This document shows positions 26,278 to 34,829 of a stretch of DNA of 64,000 nucleotides, one piece after another. Position numbers and translations under genes: made by a program. The notes beneath the pieces were generated by a model that was given only the letters and a program-made list of their open reading frames with translations, was not told the origin of the DNA and searched no databases. Positions within the stretch are counted from its first letter, which is position 1, and every line of letters starts with the position of its first letter. The DNA is from Labilithrix sp. (GTDB lineage Bacteria; Myxococcota_A; Polyangia; Polyangiales; Polyangiaceae): positions 248,001 through 312,000 of the forward strand of contig JAHBWE010000006.1 in assembly GCA_019637155.1 (NCBI GenBank), in the 5' to 3' direction.

Positions 26278-26955
26278 GTGAACGCGGACGCGCGCGTCTG
26301 GCTCGCCGAGAACGCCGCGGAGCCCGGCACGAGCGTGATCACCTCGCTGCCGGACGTCTCCGAGCTCCCGGTCGCTTTCGACGCCTGGCGCGCGTGGTTC
26401 GTCGCGGCGGCGCGGCAGATCCTCGCGTGGGTCCCGCGCGACGGCTGCGCGGTGTTCTACCAGAGCGACGTCCGTCATCGCGGCGTGTGGATCGACAAAG
26501 GCTACCTCGTGTTGCGCGCGGCGGAGGACGCGGCGGTGCCGCTCGTCTGGCACAAGGTCGTGTGCCGCCGTCCGCCGGGGACGATCGCGGCGGGGCGGCC
26601 GAGCTGGTCGCACATGCTCTGCTTCGGCGCGACGGCGGGGCTCTCGCAGCCGGGGCCCGACGTCCTCGCCGACGCGGGCGCGATGGCGTCGCCGCGCGCG
26701 ATGGGGGAGGCCGCGTGTCGTGTCGCGGTGCGGTACCTCGTCGAGAACACGCCGACGCGCGTCGTGGTCGATCCGTACTGCGGTCATGGCGCGGTGCTCG
26801 CGGTCGCGAACGAGATGGGGCTCGACGCGATCGGCGTCGACCTCAGCGCGAAGCGTTGTCGGGCGGCGCGGTCGTTCGAGCTGGGGAGGTCGCGGCGCCC
26901 TCGGGACGCGGAGCAGCAGCTTGCTCGCGCAGACGCGCGACGACCTCCGCGCTGA
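26278..26955 (+). CDS. SAM-dependent methyltransferase-like protein, possibly DNA/RNA MTase
   Basis: A 225-residue protein. Near the C-terminus lies VVDPYCGHGAVLAVANEMGLDAIGVD, a SAM-binding motif with the DPYCG-x-G order used by beta-class amino-methyltransferases (DPFxGSGTT). A TSLPD block near residue 22 sits where the catalytic (D/S)PP(Y/W) motif of that class would be, but the aromatic residue is missing. The middle (WFVAAARQILAWVPRDGCAVFYQSD) is like the helix-strand unit after that motif. The circular order (catalytic block first, SAM site last) supports a nucleic-acid MTase of reduced type, though the activity is uncertain. GTG 26278 was chosen because everything upstream is repeat sequence. 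Its last 113 bases overlap the convergent gene. Confidence 0.68.
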   Translation: MNADARVWLAENAAEPGTSVITSLPDVSELPVAFDAWRAWFVAAARQILAWVPRDGCAVFYQSDVRHRGVWIDKGYLVLRAAEDAAVPLVWHKVVCRRPPGTIAAGRPSWSHMLCFGATAGLSQPGPDVLADAGAMASPRAMGEAACRVAVRYLVENTPTRVVVDPYCGHGAVLAVANEMGLDAIGVDLSAKRCRAARSFELGRSRRPRDAEQQLARADARRPPR

Positions 26956-28114
26956 GGGGACCGGGCCGCCACGCGCGGGTGACGACCTCGAGGAGCGCGG
27001 GCTCGACGGCGGTGACGGCGCGCCGATCGACGGAGCGGTGCCGCGGCTCGAACGCGCTCATCGTCGCCGCGACGGCGTGCACGACGAGCAGCGTCCAGAG
27101 CCGCGCCCCCAGCGCCGCGCGGTGCGAGCTCTCCCCCGCGAGCAACGCCCGCACGAGGACGCAGTCGACGATACGTGTATTGCGCACGCTCTCACTCTCG
27201 CCCCGCCGCTCCGCAAAGCACGCCCCCCGCGCGGCGAGCAGCGGCGTGAGGAGCCCGCGTCGCCCCGCCGCCGGCGACGCCGCCACGAGGTCGACCGTCG
27301 CCGTCCCGCTCCCGTTCGCGCCCGCCGCCGCCGCGGCGAGGTTGGTGGACGGCGTGGCGCTGCCGTTCGCGACCGTCGCCGCGGCGGCGAGGTTGGTGGT
27401 CGGCGCCTCGCTCCGCGCGTTCGTGGGCGCCGCGGCGACGAGGCCTGTGGTCGCCGACTCGCTCGCTGCGGGCCACGTCACTGCGAGGTCGCGAGCCAGC
27501 ATGAGGAGCGTGCCCGCGGCGCGTGGGTCGAACGCGGCGTGGGTCCGCTCGAGCGCCGTCCACGCGATCGCGGCGCGTTCGTCCCACAGCCGCGCGACGA
27601 ACGCCGGCACCGCGCTCGCGAACGCAGCGCCGAGCGAGGGCGCATCGCCGCGCGCCGCCCCTGCTTCGCTCGTTCCGCCGGCATTCTCCCAGTTGCGGGC
27701 GTCGCTCGGCGTCGTGGCGACGCGGTCGAGCGCGGCCTTCGCGCATTCGGCGGTCGTGCAGGCGGCGAGGGCGCGCGTGGCGGCGTCGAGGCGTGCGTCG
27801 TCTTCGTCGCCGGCGAACGCGCGGGCGTAGGCGGCGCGCGCGGTCGCGAGCTCGGGCGCGACCTCCGCTTCACCGTCGGCGTCGCCCCGTGCGGCGGCGG
27901 CGAGGTAGGCGTGGAGCTCGAGGATCGCATTTTCGCGCAGGGTGAGGTGCTCGTCGCGGACGACGAGGAGCGGCGCGACCGGGACGTGCGGCCTTTGGAC
28001 CGGTGCCTTTCGCGGCGCCGCGCACGACGCAGTGCAGAAAAGAACGACGCACGCGAGGAGGTGGCGGGTCTTGCTTGCTGTGACGAGCAACAACGTCCTA
28101 TTCCCGGTGCCCAT
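26843..28114 (-). CDS. Lipoprotein of unknown function, Ala-rich
   Basis: A 423-residue predicted lipoprotein with a hydrophobic start and lipobox-like FCTASCAAP near residue 30. The mature part is helical and Ala/Arg-rich. The middle (about residues 205-255) has a threefold repeat-like run in which a block resembling TNLAAAATVANGSATPS recurs. I recognise no family. The start is uncertain: ATG 28114 overlaps the divergent cbs start, and TTG at 28093 is an alternative that keeps the signal. Its 3' end overlaps the convergent methyltransferase-like gene by 113 bases, which is unusual; one of the two ends may be mis-called. Confidence 0.62.
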   Translation of the reverse strand: MGTGNRTLLLVTASKTRHLLACVVLFCTASCAAPRKAPVQRPHVPVAPLLVVRDEHLTLRENAILELHAYLAAAARGDADGEAEVAPELATARAAYARAFAGDEDDARLDAATRALAACTTAECAKAALDRVATTPSDARNWENAGGTSEAGAARGDAPSLGAAFASAVPAFVARLWDERAAIAWTALERTHAAFDPRAAGTLLMLARDLAVTWPAASESATTGLVAAAPTNARSEAPTTNLAAAATVANGSATPSTNLAAAAAGANGSGTATVDLVAASPAAGRRGLLTPLLAARGACFAERRGESESVRNTRIVDCVLVRALLAGESSHRAALGARLWTLLVVHAVAATMSAFEPRHRSVDRRAVTAVEPALLEVVTRAWRPGPLSAEVVARLREQAAAPRPEGAATSPARTTAPPDNASR

Positions 28115-29558
28115 GATGCACGGTGCGCTCGAGGACATCACGAAGGCGGTGGGCAACACGCCGATCGTCCGCCTCAACAAGGTCACGAAAGGCCTGCCCC
28201 CGGGCGTCGAGATCTACGTGAAGTGCGAGTACCTCAACCCGGGCGGCAGTCACAAGGACCGGCTCGCCTGGAACCTGCTCCGCCGCGCGGAGGAGGCAGG
28301 GCTCGAGCCAGGCGGCACCATCGTCGAGGCCACGAGCGGCAACACCGGCGCGTCGCTCGCGCTCCTCGCGAGCGTGCGCGGCTACAAGTGCATCTTCGTG
28401 ATGCCCGACAAGATGAGCCAGGAGAAGGTCAGCAACCTCCGCGCCTTCGGGGCGAAGGTCGTCATGTGCCCGACCGCGGTCGACGCCGACGATCCGCGCA
28501 GCTACTACAAGGTGTCGCGCCGCATCGCGGACGAGACGCCGAACAGCTTCTACGCGAACCAGTACCACAACCCCGCGAACCCGGAGGCGCACTACCTCTG
28601 GACCGGTCCCGAGATCTGGAAGCAGACGAAGGGTGACCTCGACGTGTTCGTCGCGGGCATGGGCACCGGCGGCACCGTGAGCGGCACGGGCAAGTACCTC
28701 AAGGAGAAGAAGCCGGGCCTCCTCTGCGTCGGCGTCGATCCGGTCGGCTCGCTCTACTACGACTTCGTGAAGTCGGGCCGCATCACGAAGCCCTTCTCGT
28801 ACAAGGTCGAGGGCATCGGCGAGGACTTCTTCCCGACGACGATGAACCTCAAGATCCTCGACGACATCGTCCGCGTCGACGACAAGGAGTGCTTCCTGAT
28901 GACGCGCGCCCTCACGCGCGACGAGGGCCTCTTCGTCGGCGGCTCCGGCGGCGCCGCCGTCGCGGGCGCGGTGAAGTGGGCGATGAAACGCAAGGGCCCG
29001 CTCAAGGTCCTCGTCTTCCTCGCCGACGGCGGCAGCAAATACGTCTCGAAGATCTTCAACGACGACTGGATGCGCGAGAACGGCTTCCTCGAGGACGAGC
29101 CCGGGATCGGCACGGTCGCGGACATCCTGCACATGCGGAGCAAACGGAAGATCGTCACGACGCCGTCGACCGCGAAGGTGAAGGACGTCATCGTGACCTT
29201 GAAGGAGCTCGGCATCAGCCAGCTCCCCGTCGTCGACAAGGGCAAGCTGAAGGGCATCATCAGCGAGGTCGATCTCCTCCGCCACATGGTGACCGGCCCG
29301 AAGACGCAGAGCACCCCGATCTCGACGCTGCTCGAGAGCGACTACGCGACCGTGACGCCGGACACGAAGATCGAGCTGTTGCAGGGCGTCCTCGCCGACG
29401 CACGCGCCGCGATCGTCACCGACAACGAGGACGTCGTCGGCATCGTGACGAAGATCGACCTCATCGAGTACCTCGCGAAGAAGTCCTCGGAGCCTCCGCC
29501 GCCGAAGCGCAAGTCGAAGACCTCGAGCAAGAACGGCCCGAAGACGCTCCGCTCGTAG
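28113..29558 (+). CDS. cbs: Cystathionine beta-synthase with C-terminal CBS domain pair
   Basis: A 481-residue PLP enzyme of fold type II that condenses Ser (or acetyl-Ser) with homocysteine (or sulfide). The PLP Lys lies in NPGGSHKDR (residue about 47), the phosphate/substrate loop is EATSGNTGASLA, the second Gly-rich loop is GMGTGGTVSGTG, and the C-terminal SGGAAV block follows. Residues about 345-465 hold two CBS motifs (KVKDVIVTLKELGISQLPVVD and the later TPDTKIELLQGVL), the regulatory Bateman module that binds adenosyl ligands. A Lys/Ser-rich tail ends the protein. ATG 28113 (or 28116) is chosen by homology; there is no good ribosome site. Confidence 0.93.
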   Translation: MMHGALEDITKAVGNTPIVRLNKVTKGLPPGVEIYVKCEYLNPGGSHKDRLAWNLLRRAEEAGLEPGGTIVEATSGNTGASLALLASVRGYKCIFVMPDKMSQEKVSNLRAFGAKVVMCPTAVDADDPRSYYKVSRRIADETPNSFYANQYHNPANPEAHYLWTGPEIWKQTKGDLDVFVAGMGTGGTVSGTGKYLKEKKPGLLCVGVDPVGSLYYDFVKSGRITKPFSYKVEGIGEDFFPTTMNLKILDDIVRVDDKECFLMTRALTRDEGLFVGGSGGAAVAGAVKWAMKRKGPLKVLVFLADGGSKYVSKIFNDDWMRENGFLEDEPGIGTVADILHMRSKRKIVTTPSTAKVKDVIVTLKELGISQLPVVDKGKLKGIISEVDLLRHMVTGPKTQSTPISTLLESDYATVTPDTKIELLQGVLADARAAIVTDNEDVVGIVTKIDLIEYLAKKSSEPPPPKRKSKTSSKNGPKTLRS

Positions 29559-29573
29559 TGTTAGCCTGACGTC

Positions 29574-30230
29574 GTGGTCGCGAAGCCGAAGAAGCGCGCG
29601 ACGTACCAGGACGTGCTCGACGCCCCCGAGCACATGGTCGCCGAGATCCTCGACGGCGAGCTGTTCCTCACGTCGGGTTCGCGGCGGAAGCATCTCGAGA
29701 ACGCGAGTTCGCTCGGGGCGTTCCTGAAGAGCGCGTTCGACTTCGGCATTGGCGGTCCCGGCGGCTGGCGCGTCCTCAAGAAGCCGGAGCTCCACCACGA
29801 CCTCGACATCGTCGTGCCCGACATCGCGGGCTGGCGCGACGGTCGCCTCGTCGACGCGCCGGACGAGGACGAGCCGTACATCACCGTCGTGCCCGATTGG
29901 CTCTGCGAGGTGCAGTCGCCCGGCACCGCGCGCATCGATCGGATGAAGAAGATGCCGATTTACGCGCGCGAAGGGGTGCGCCACGTGTGGCTCGCCGACC
30001 CGCGCGAGCGCGCGATCGACGTGTATCGACTGAACGGGCGCGGCGGCTTCACCTTCGTCGGCACCGTCGGCGGGGACGAGCCCATTCGCGCCGAGCCGTT
30101 CGACGACGTCGAGATCGCTCCGACGTTCGTGTGGGGACGCCCCGCCGCGCCCGGCTCGGCAAAGACGGTCGCGAAGAAGAAGAGGGCGTCGACGAAGAAG
30201 CCGTCCGCCCGGACCTCGCGCCGTCGGTGA
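29574..30230 (+). CDS. Uma2 family (PD-(D/E)XK-type) protein
   Basis: A 218-residue protein of the Uma2/DUF820 family, which has a restriction-endonuclease-like fold and no well-known biological role. The expected blocks are present: the N-terminal YQDVLDAPEHMVAEILDGEL, the acidic strand DLDIVVPDIAGW, the catalytic EVQSPGTARIDRMKKMPIYA (Glu and Gln/Ser with the following Lys) and GVRHVWLADP. A basic Lys/Arg tail of 25 residues follows. GTG 29574 starts 15 bases after cbs. A broken second copy follows 18 bases after its stop, so this is the functional member of a tandem duplication. Confidence 0.88.
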   Translation: MVAKPKKRATYQDVLDAPEHMVAEILDGELFLTSGSRRKHLENASSLGAFLKSAFDFGIGGPGGWRVLKKPELHHDLDIVVPDIAGWRDGRLVDAPDEDEPYITVVPDWLCEVQSPGTARIDRMKKMPIYAREGVRHVWLADPRERAIDVYRLNGRGGFTFVGTVGGDEPIRAEPFDDVEIAPTFVWGRPAAPGSAKTVAKKKRASTKKPSARTSRRR

Positions 30231-30248
30231 CGGTGCTACGCTCGCCTC

Positions 30249-30727
30249 GTGGTCGCGAAGCGCGCGACATACCAGGATGTGCTCGACGCGCCCGAGCACA
30301 TGGTCGCCGAGATCCTCGACGGCGAGCTCCATCTCATGCCTCGCCCATCGCCGCGCCAAGCGCGGAACGCGAGCGCGCTTGGCGCGTCCCTCATCAGCGC
30401 CTTCGACTTCGGCCTGAGTGGCCCACGACGCGGATCGATCGCATGAAGAAGATGCCGATCTACGCGCGCGAAGGCGTCACTCACGTTTGGCTCGCCGATC
30501 CGGAGACGCGCACGATCGAGGTCTTCCGGCTCTCGCGGCGCGGGTACGGCCTCGTCTACACCGTCGGCGGTGACGACGCGATCCGCGCCGAGCCGTTCGA
30601 CGCGATCGAGATCGCGCCGCAGTTCGTCTGGGGTCGCCGCCCCGTGGCGCCCGGCTCCGCGAAGACGGTCGCGAAGAAGAAGCGCGCGGCCGCGGCGAAG
30701 AGGCCTGCGCGTCAGCGCACGCGGTAG
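30249..30727 (+). pseudogene. Decayed tandem duplicate of the Uma2 gene
   Basis: The first part (30249 to about 30415) repeats the start of the preceding Uma2 gene, including GTG, the YQDVLDAPEHMVAEILDGEL block and the FDFG strand. At about 30420 the sequence jumps to the equivalent of residue about 118 of the intact copy (RIDRMKKMPIYAREGV...), now in another frame, and continues to the basic tail. The missing 55-60 residues include the acidic strand and the catalytic EVQS block, so the product cannot be active. The upstream frame stops at 30446. The end overlaps the convergent lipoprotein gene by 16 bases. Confidence 0.85.
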
Positions 30728-31263
30728 CTCGTGCCGACGGTGACGGGCGTGCCGCGGAACGCGGGGACCTTCGTCGCGCCGAGGTGCCCGCCGACGCAGT
30801 CGACGGCGGGCTTCGTCATCCCCGGCGGCGCGTCGATGACGACCTTGGTCACGTGGCCGGCGGGATCGAACGTCACGCGCGCGTGGCCGGCGCCGCGCGG
30901 AGCGCCGGCGTCGCCGCAGCTCGCGAGGTCGACCTCGCCGAGCGCGCGCCGCGCGGCGACCTGATCGAACGTCGTGAGGGTCGCGTCTTCCTTCACCACG
31001 TCACGCTCCGAGCGGGGAAGCGAAGGGCCCGGCTCGCCGACGTAGGGCGCCCAGACCGTCTCCGGCTCCGGGCCGACCGGGCAGTCGAAGCAGACGATGC
31101 CGGCCGGCGAAGAGTGGAAGCTCCAGGTGTTGTACGACGGCGGTGCCCACGTCGCGAACTGCCCCCGGGCTCCGTGCGGCGAGCCGATCTCGTAGTACCG
31201 GCCGCAGCCGAGAGCGATGAGGGCGAAGAAGAGACCGACGAGGAACCGAGCGAGCCTTGGCAT
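30712..31263 (-). CDS. Lipoprotein with AgmX/TonB-C-like domain
   Basis: A 183-residue predicted lipoprotein (signal ending in ALIALGCGR). The C-terminal half (about 105-183) has the pattern seen in many myxobacterial energiser-like proteins: a Cys in ASCGD, then a strand GHARVTFDPAGHVTKVVID, a Cys in AVDCVGG and the last strand VPAFRGTPVTVG. This resembles the AgmX/PglI C-terminal and TonB-C-like repeats. A role in envelope protein interaction or motility is inference only. The start at ATG 31263 was picked for the signal peptide; ATG 31293 is possible. Confidence 0.7.
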   Translation of the reverse strand: MPRLARFLVGLFFALIALGCGRYYEIGSPHGARGQFATWAPPSYNTWSFHSSPAGIVCFDCPVGPEPETVWAPYVGEPGPSLPRSERDVVKEDATLTTFDQVAARRALGEVDLASCGDAGAPRGAGHARVTFDPAGHVTKVVIDAPPGMTKPAVDCVGGHLGATKVPAFRGTPVTVGTSYRVR

Positions 31264-31390
31264 CGACGGTCGCGGTTGCAACGACGGCGCCATCGCGCGG
31301 CGCAGGGAAAAAAGCCTCTCTAGCGCGCGCGAGCGGACGAAGCTTCACGACACGCTCGTCGCGGATCGCGGCGCGTACGCGGCGACGCGG

Positions 31391-32092
31391 TCAGAACATC
31401 ACCCCGGCGCTGAGGGCGAGGCGGAGGATCTCGGGGCGGTTGATCGTCGCGAGGCGGCCGCGCGGATCGACGTCCTGGCGCAATCCGAAGCCCACGCCGG
31501 GCGTGATCTCGAGGCGCTCGAAGAACACGACGCGCGCGCCGATGAAGACCGACTCGGAGGTGGAGAGCATCGAGCCGACGAAGCGCTCGCCCTCGCGCAC
31601 GCGCGTGAGCGCGCCGTCGAGCCGGAACCCCACGTACGGCCCCACCATCGCGCGGCCGCTCCAGCGCGTGAGCGGCGCGTGCCCGAGGATCCACAGCCGC
31701 CCCTCCACCCCGAACACTGCTTCCGTCGTGTCGAACGCATCGCCGCCCGACCACCGGTAGCCGGCCGCGGTCACGAAGCTCAGGTACCGCGCAGCCTGCC
31801 GCTCGTACTGCAGCGTCACGCCCTGACTCACGAGCGAGAGGAGCTGCACCGAGATCGCGTTCACCGGCGGCGGTCGCACGACGGGAGCCCGCGCCGCGTC
31901 CGCGCTCCCATCCGCGGCCGCATCCGCGCTCGCGTTCGGCGTCGTCGGTGCGTTTGGAGCGGTGGCGGGCGGCGGTGTGTCAGGGGCGTTCGCGGTGGGC
32001 GGGGCGTCGCTGGCGCCGGCGTGGGAGGTCGCGGCGGTCGTGAGTATGGCGATGGTCGCGAGCGCGGCGGCTGCGTGCGTGCGGGCGCTCAT
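31391..32092 (-). CDS. Outer-membrane beta-barrel-like protein
   Basis: A 233-residue exported protein: signal peptide (about 1-25), then an Ala/Pro/Thr-rich linker (to about residue 70). The following 160 residues alternate short amphipathic strands, for example ISVQLLSLVSQGVTLQYE, RAMVGPYVGFRLDGAL, SVFIGARVVFFERLEI and PGVGFGLRQDV, ending in LSAGVMF with a C-terminal Phe. A terminal aromatic residue after alternating strands is typical of outer-membrane barrels. The start ATG 32092 overlaps the stop of the upstream esterase (ATGA), so they are coupled. Confidence 0.72.
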   Translation of the reverse strand: MSARTHAAAALATIAILTTAATSHAGASDAPPTANAPDTPPPATAPNAPTTPNASADAAADGSADAARAPVVRPPPVNAISVQLLSLVSQGVTLQYERQAARYLSFVTAAGYRWSGGDAFDTTEAVFGVEGRLWILGHAPLTRWSGRAMVGPYVGFRLDGALTRVREGERFVGSMLSTSESVFIGARVVFFERLEITPGVGFGLRQDVDPRGRLATINRPEILRLALSAGVMF

Positions 32093-32979
32093 TGCTTCCT
32101 CAGTGTGCGATCGAGGAAGTCGATGACGACGAGCCAGCCCTCGGTCGTCTGATCGGAGACGCCGCCGACGAGGTTGCCGTCGGGCGTCGTCTGCGTGACG
32201 TGGCCGCCGCCGGCGACCTCGTAGACGTGCGCCTCGTTGCCGGCGGCGACGAGCGCGTCGCGCATCACGACCGCTTGCTCCTCCTCGATGAACCAGTCCT
32301 GCGTGCCGTGGACGAAGAGGAACGGCGGCAAGCCGGGACGCACGTGCGTGATCGGCGACGCGCGCGCGTAGCGATCGGGCTGCTCGTCGGGGCCCGCGCC
32401 GAAGAAGGCGTGCGTGAAGAAGTGGTCCTGCCCGCGGAGGTCGTGGGCGCCGGCGCCGGCGATGACGGAGCGCGGCGGGCCCGTGCGCCCCCACGCGCAG
32501 TCGGGCGCATGGTAGTCGTCCTCCGCCGCGACCCCGACGAGCGACGCGAGGTGTCCGCCCGCCGAGTACCCCCACACCGCGATGCGATCCTGATCGACGT
32601 GGTAGTGGCTCGCGCTCGCGCGCAGGTACGAGAGCGCGCAGAGGCAGTCCTGCATGATCTTCGGGTACTCGCCGTCGGGCGCGAGGCGGTAGTTGATCGT
32701 CGCGGCGACGAAGCCGGAGCGCGCGAGCCGCTTCGCCGCCTCCGTGTACGCGTCCTTCGAGCCGGTGACCCACGCGCCTCCGTGAATGAGCATCACCGTC
32801 GGGTGCGGGCCGACCCCGCCCGGCTCGTAGATGTCCATCGTCGTCGCCTCGCCGAAGCGATCGTCGTAGCTGACGTCGGTGTGCACCGGACGCGCGCCCT
32901 CGCACGACGCGCACGCGAGCGTGAGCGTGACGAAGACGAAGCAGGAGCCCCTCCACGTCGCGCGGACGAGGTGCAACAT
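32089..32979 (-). CDS. Secreted alpha/beta-hydrolase esterase
   Basis: A 296-residue alpha/beta hydrolase of the HSL/BD-FAE kind. The oxyanion HGG motif occurs in LIHGGAW, the nucleophile in GYSAGG, the Asp in FVHGTQDWF and the catalytic His in AGGGHVTQ. A hydrophobic start with LACASC suggests a lipoprotein signal. Such enzymes release acetyl or feruloyl groups from polysaccharides or hydrolyse short acyl esters. The start at ATG 32979 is preferred because it begins the signal; the frame is open to 33129. It is translationally coupled to the beta-barrel protein through ATGA. A candidate operator lies upstream at 33125. Confidence 0.87.
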   Translation of the reverse strand: MLHLVRATWRGSCFVFVTLTLACASCEGARPVHTDVSYDDRFGEATTMDIYEPGGVGPHPTVMLIHGGAWVTGSKDAYTEAAKRLARSGFVAATINYRLAPDGEYPKIMQDCLCALSYLRASASHYHVDQDRIAVWGYSAGGHLASLVGVAAEDDYHAPDCAWGRTGPPRSVIAGAGAHDLRGQDHFFTHAFFGAGPDEQPDRYARASPITHVRPGLPPFLFVHGTQDWFIEEEQAVVMRDALVAAGNEAHVYEVAGGGHVTQTTPDGNLVGGVSDQTTEGWLVVIDFLDRTLRKQ

Positions 32980-33124
32980 CGCGCGGACGAAGTGCAACCC
33001 GCGTTCCTTCGCGAAACGTGCAGAGTCAAAGCATCTCGCGCGCGGACGTGAACGCCCGTCGACGCTCGAGCCCGTCTCCACGCGGTGACGGGTCTGGTCC
33101 GATCCGTACCCAGAGATCATCCTG

Positions 33125-33143
33125 AACATGCTTGTAACATGTT
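33125..33143. promoter_or_regulatory. Inverted repeat in a divergent promoter region
   Basis: AACATG (33125-33130) and CATGTT (33138-33143) form a perfect 6-7-6 inverted repeat inside an AT-richer patch between the divergent esterase (start 32979) and lipoprotein (start 33206) genes. Both the symmetry and the local base composition differ from the surroundings. It is a candidate operator for one or both genes; no regulator gene is adjacent. Confidence 0.4.
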
Positions 33144-33205
33144 GAATTTACGTAAGGCACACACCTCGCACTATGTCAGGTCAACACGAGCTGGAGAAGA
33201 TGAAC

Positions 33206-33652
33206 ATGCGTCGAATGCTCTCCCTGATGGTGATTGGACTGGCGATGGCGGGCTGCGCGGCGGAGCCGAGCGAGGAGGAGGAGGTCGGCGGCAGCGAGGA
33301 GGCGCTCTCGAAGGGCGATGCGTACGCGAAGGTCGTCGCGGCAGGTCGCTTCCGCAGCGGCCACCTCGCGTGCGGCCGGACGCTGACGCTCACCGGATCG
33401 ACCGGACCGACGGGGCGCTACGAGCTCGAGGTCCAGCCGTGCGAGGGCGAGGACGGCGACGGGTTCCGCTCCAAGGGGAGCTTCGAGGTCGTGGGCGGCT
33501 GGTTCGGCGGCCTCCTCACGAACCCGACGATGAAGATGACGCCGTCGGCGACGGGGGCGGAGCCGTGGTCGTTCAAGATCTCGATGAACGACGAGGTGAT
33601 CTGGCTCACCGACGAAGCGGGGACGCTGGTGCCGGAAGGGATGCTCGACTGA
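33206..33652 (+). CDS. Small lipoprotein
   Basis: A 148-residue predicted lipoprotein: signal MVIGLAMAGCAA, then a Glu-rich spacer. The mature domain (about 45-148) appears to be one beta domain with two Cys (ACGRTL and VQPCEG). I recognise no family. ATG 33206 is preferred because GGAG lies nine bases upstream; ATG 33200 is the alternative. Its 3' end overlaps the convergent PAP2 gene by 47 bases. Confidence 0.7.
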   Translation: MRRMLSLMVIGLAMAGCAAEPSEEEEVGGSEEALSKGDAYAKVVAAGRFRSGHLACGRTLTLTGSTGPTGRYELEVQPCEGEDGDGFRSKGSFEVVGGWFGGLLTNPTMKMTPSATGAEPWSFKISMNDEVIWLTDEAGTLVPEGMLD

Positions 33653-34415
33653 GCTCCTCGTCGATGAGCTCGGCGGCGGTGAGATCGAACGCGGCCTCGG
33701 TGAGGCACGCCCAGGCGGTGCCGAGCGCGAAGCCGCCGAGGACGTCGGTCGGCCAGTGCACGCCGAGGAACACGCGGCTCGCCGAGATCGAGAGCGCGAG
33801 CCCGCTCGTCGCGGCGAGGAGGTGCGCGCGCTTGTCACGCAGCGCGCGCGAACGCGAGGCGACGAACGCGAGCGTGAGGTAGAGCGAAGCCGACGCCATC
33901 GCGTGCCCGGAGGGGAACGACGTGCTCCCGACGTCTTCGAGGTGCGCGAGCAGAGTTGGACGTTTTCGCCGGAAGAATCGCTTCATGCCGAGCTCGGCGA
34001 CGATGCCTCCGACCGCGCCGGTCATCACCTGCGCCGCGAGGCGCGGCCGCTTCCGCGCGAGCACGAGCGCGGTCGCGGTGACGAGCGACGCGCCGGGCAC
34101 GCCGCCGAAGAACGTGACGCCGCGCCCCACGACGTTCGCGACCGGTCCGCGCGCGCGCCCCACCGCGCGCACGACGCGCTCGTCGAACACGAGCGCGGAC
34201 CGCCTCGCGATCGCGCGGCTCAGCCCGATGAACACGCCGAGCGCGAGGGCCGATGACGCAGCGAGCGCGGCCTGTTCGCCCCACCGTCGTCGCCGCCTCG
34301 CCGTGGCGCGGGCGCGCGCGGGCTCGCGTGCCGCGGCGCGGGAAGGATCGTCGACGAGATCCGATGCGAGGATCTCGTCGATGCCGCCTGGCGCCGCGGT
34401 CGTCACGATCTCCAT
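33606..34415 (-). CDS. PAP2-family membrane phosphatase
   Basis: A 269-residue membrane protein of the type 2 phosphatidic acid phosphatase family, which removes phosphate from lipid or polyprenyl phosphates. All three signature motifs are present: KRFFRRKRP, PSGHAMAS and SRVFLGVHWPTDVLGG with the catalytic His residues. The N-terminal 50 residues are a charged Ala/Arg-rich cytoplasmic tail, followed by about five hydrophobic segments. A second PAP2 protein is encoded at 47504. The start ATG 34415 is chosen over 34442, which overlaps the divergent reading. It is convergent with the small lipoprotein gene. Confidence 0.9.
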   Translation of the reverse strand: MEIVTTAAPGGIDEILASDLVDDPSRAAAREPARARATARRRRRWGEQAALAASSALALGVFIGLSRAIARRSALVFDERVVRAVGRARGPVANVVGRGVTFFGGVPGASLVTATALVLARKRPRLAAQVMTGAVGGIVAELGMKRFFRRKRPTLLAHLEDVGSTSFPSGHAMASASLYLTLAFVASRSRALRDKRAHLLAATSGLALSISASRVFLGVHWPTDVLGGFALGTAWACLTEAAFDLTAAELIDEELSRASLPAPASPLRR

Positions 34416-34459
34416 GACCCGGGCTAGCGAGCCGTATGCCATTCGCTTATGACGGCCGC

Positions 34460-34816
34460 ATGAGCTACGTCGACGGATTCGTCCTCCCTCTCCCGAAGAA
34501 GAACCTCGCCGCCTACAAGAAGATGGCGAAGCTGGCCGGCAAGATCTGGCTCGAGCACGGCGCGCTCTCGTACGTCGAGTGCATCGCCGACGACGTGAAG
34601 CCCGGCAAGACGACGTCGTTCCCGCAAGCGGTGAAGCTCAAGGCCGGCGAGGTCGTGGTGTTCTCGTGGGCGACGTACAAGAACCGCAAGGACCGCGACC
34701 GCGTCATGAAGGCGGTGATGAGCGATCCGCGCCTGCAGATGGGCGACGCCGACGTCTTCGACGGCAAGCGCATGTTCTGGGGCGGCTTCAAGTCGATGAT
34801 CGAGCTCGGCGAGTGA
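34460..34816 (+). CDS. DUF1428 family protein
   Basis: A 118-residue small cytoplasmic protein of the DUF1428 family (ferredoxin-like dimeric alpha/beta barrel fold). The start MSYVDGFVLPLPKKNLAAYKK matches the usual MPYVDGFVLPVPKK opening, which sets ATG 34460 and not the earlier in-frame ATG 34436. KAGEVVVFSWATYKNRKDRD and the closing FDGKRMFWGGF are also family hallmarks. The biochemical role is unknown; relatives are often near stress or antibiotic-related genes. Confidence 0.92.
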   Translation: MSYVDGFVLPLPKKNLAAYKKMAKLAGKIWLEHGALSYVECIADDVKPGKTTSFPQAVKLKAGEVVVFSWATYKNRKDRDRVMKAVMSDPRLQMGDADVFDGKRMFWGGFKSMIELGE

Positions 34817-34829
34817 CCGCGGCGCGCGC

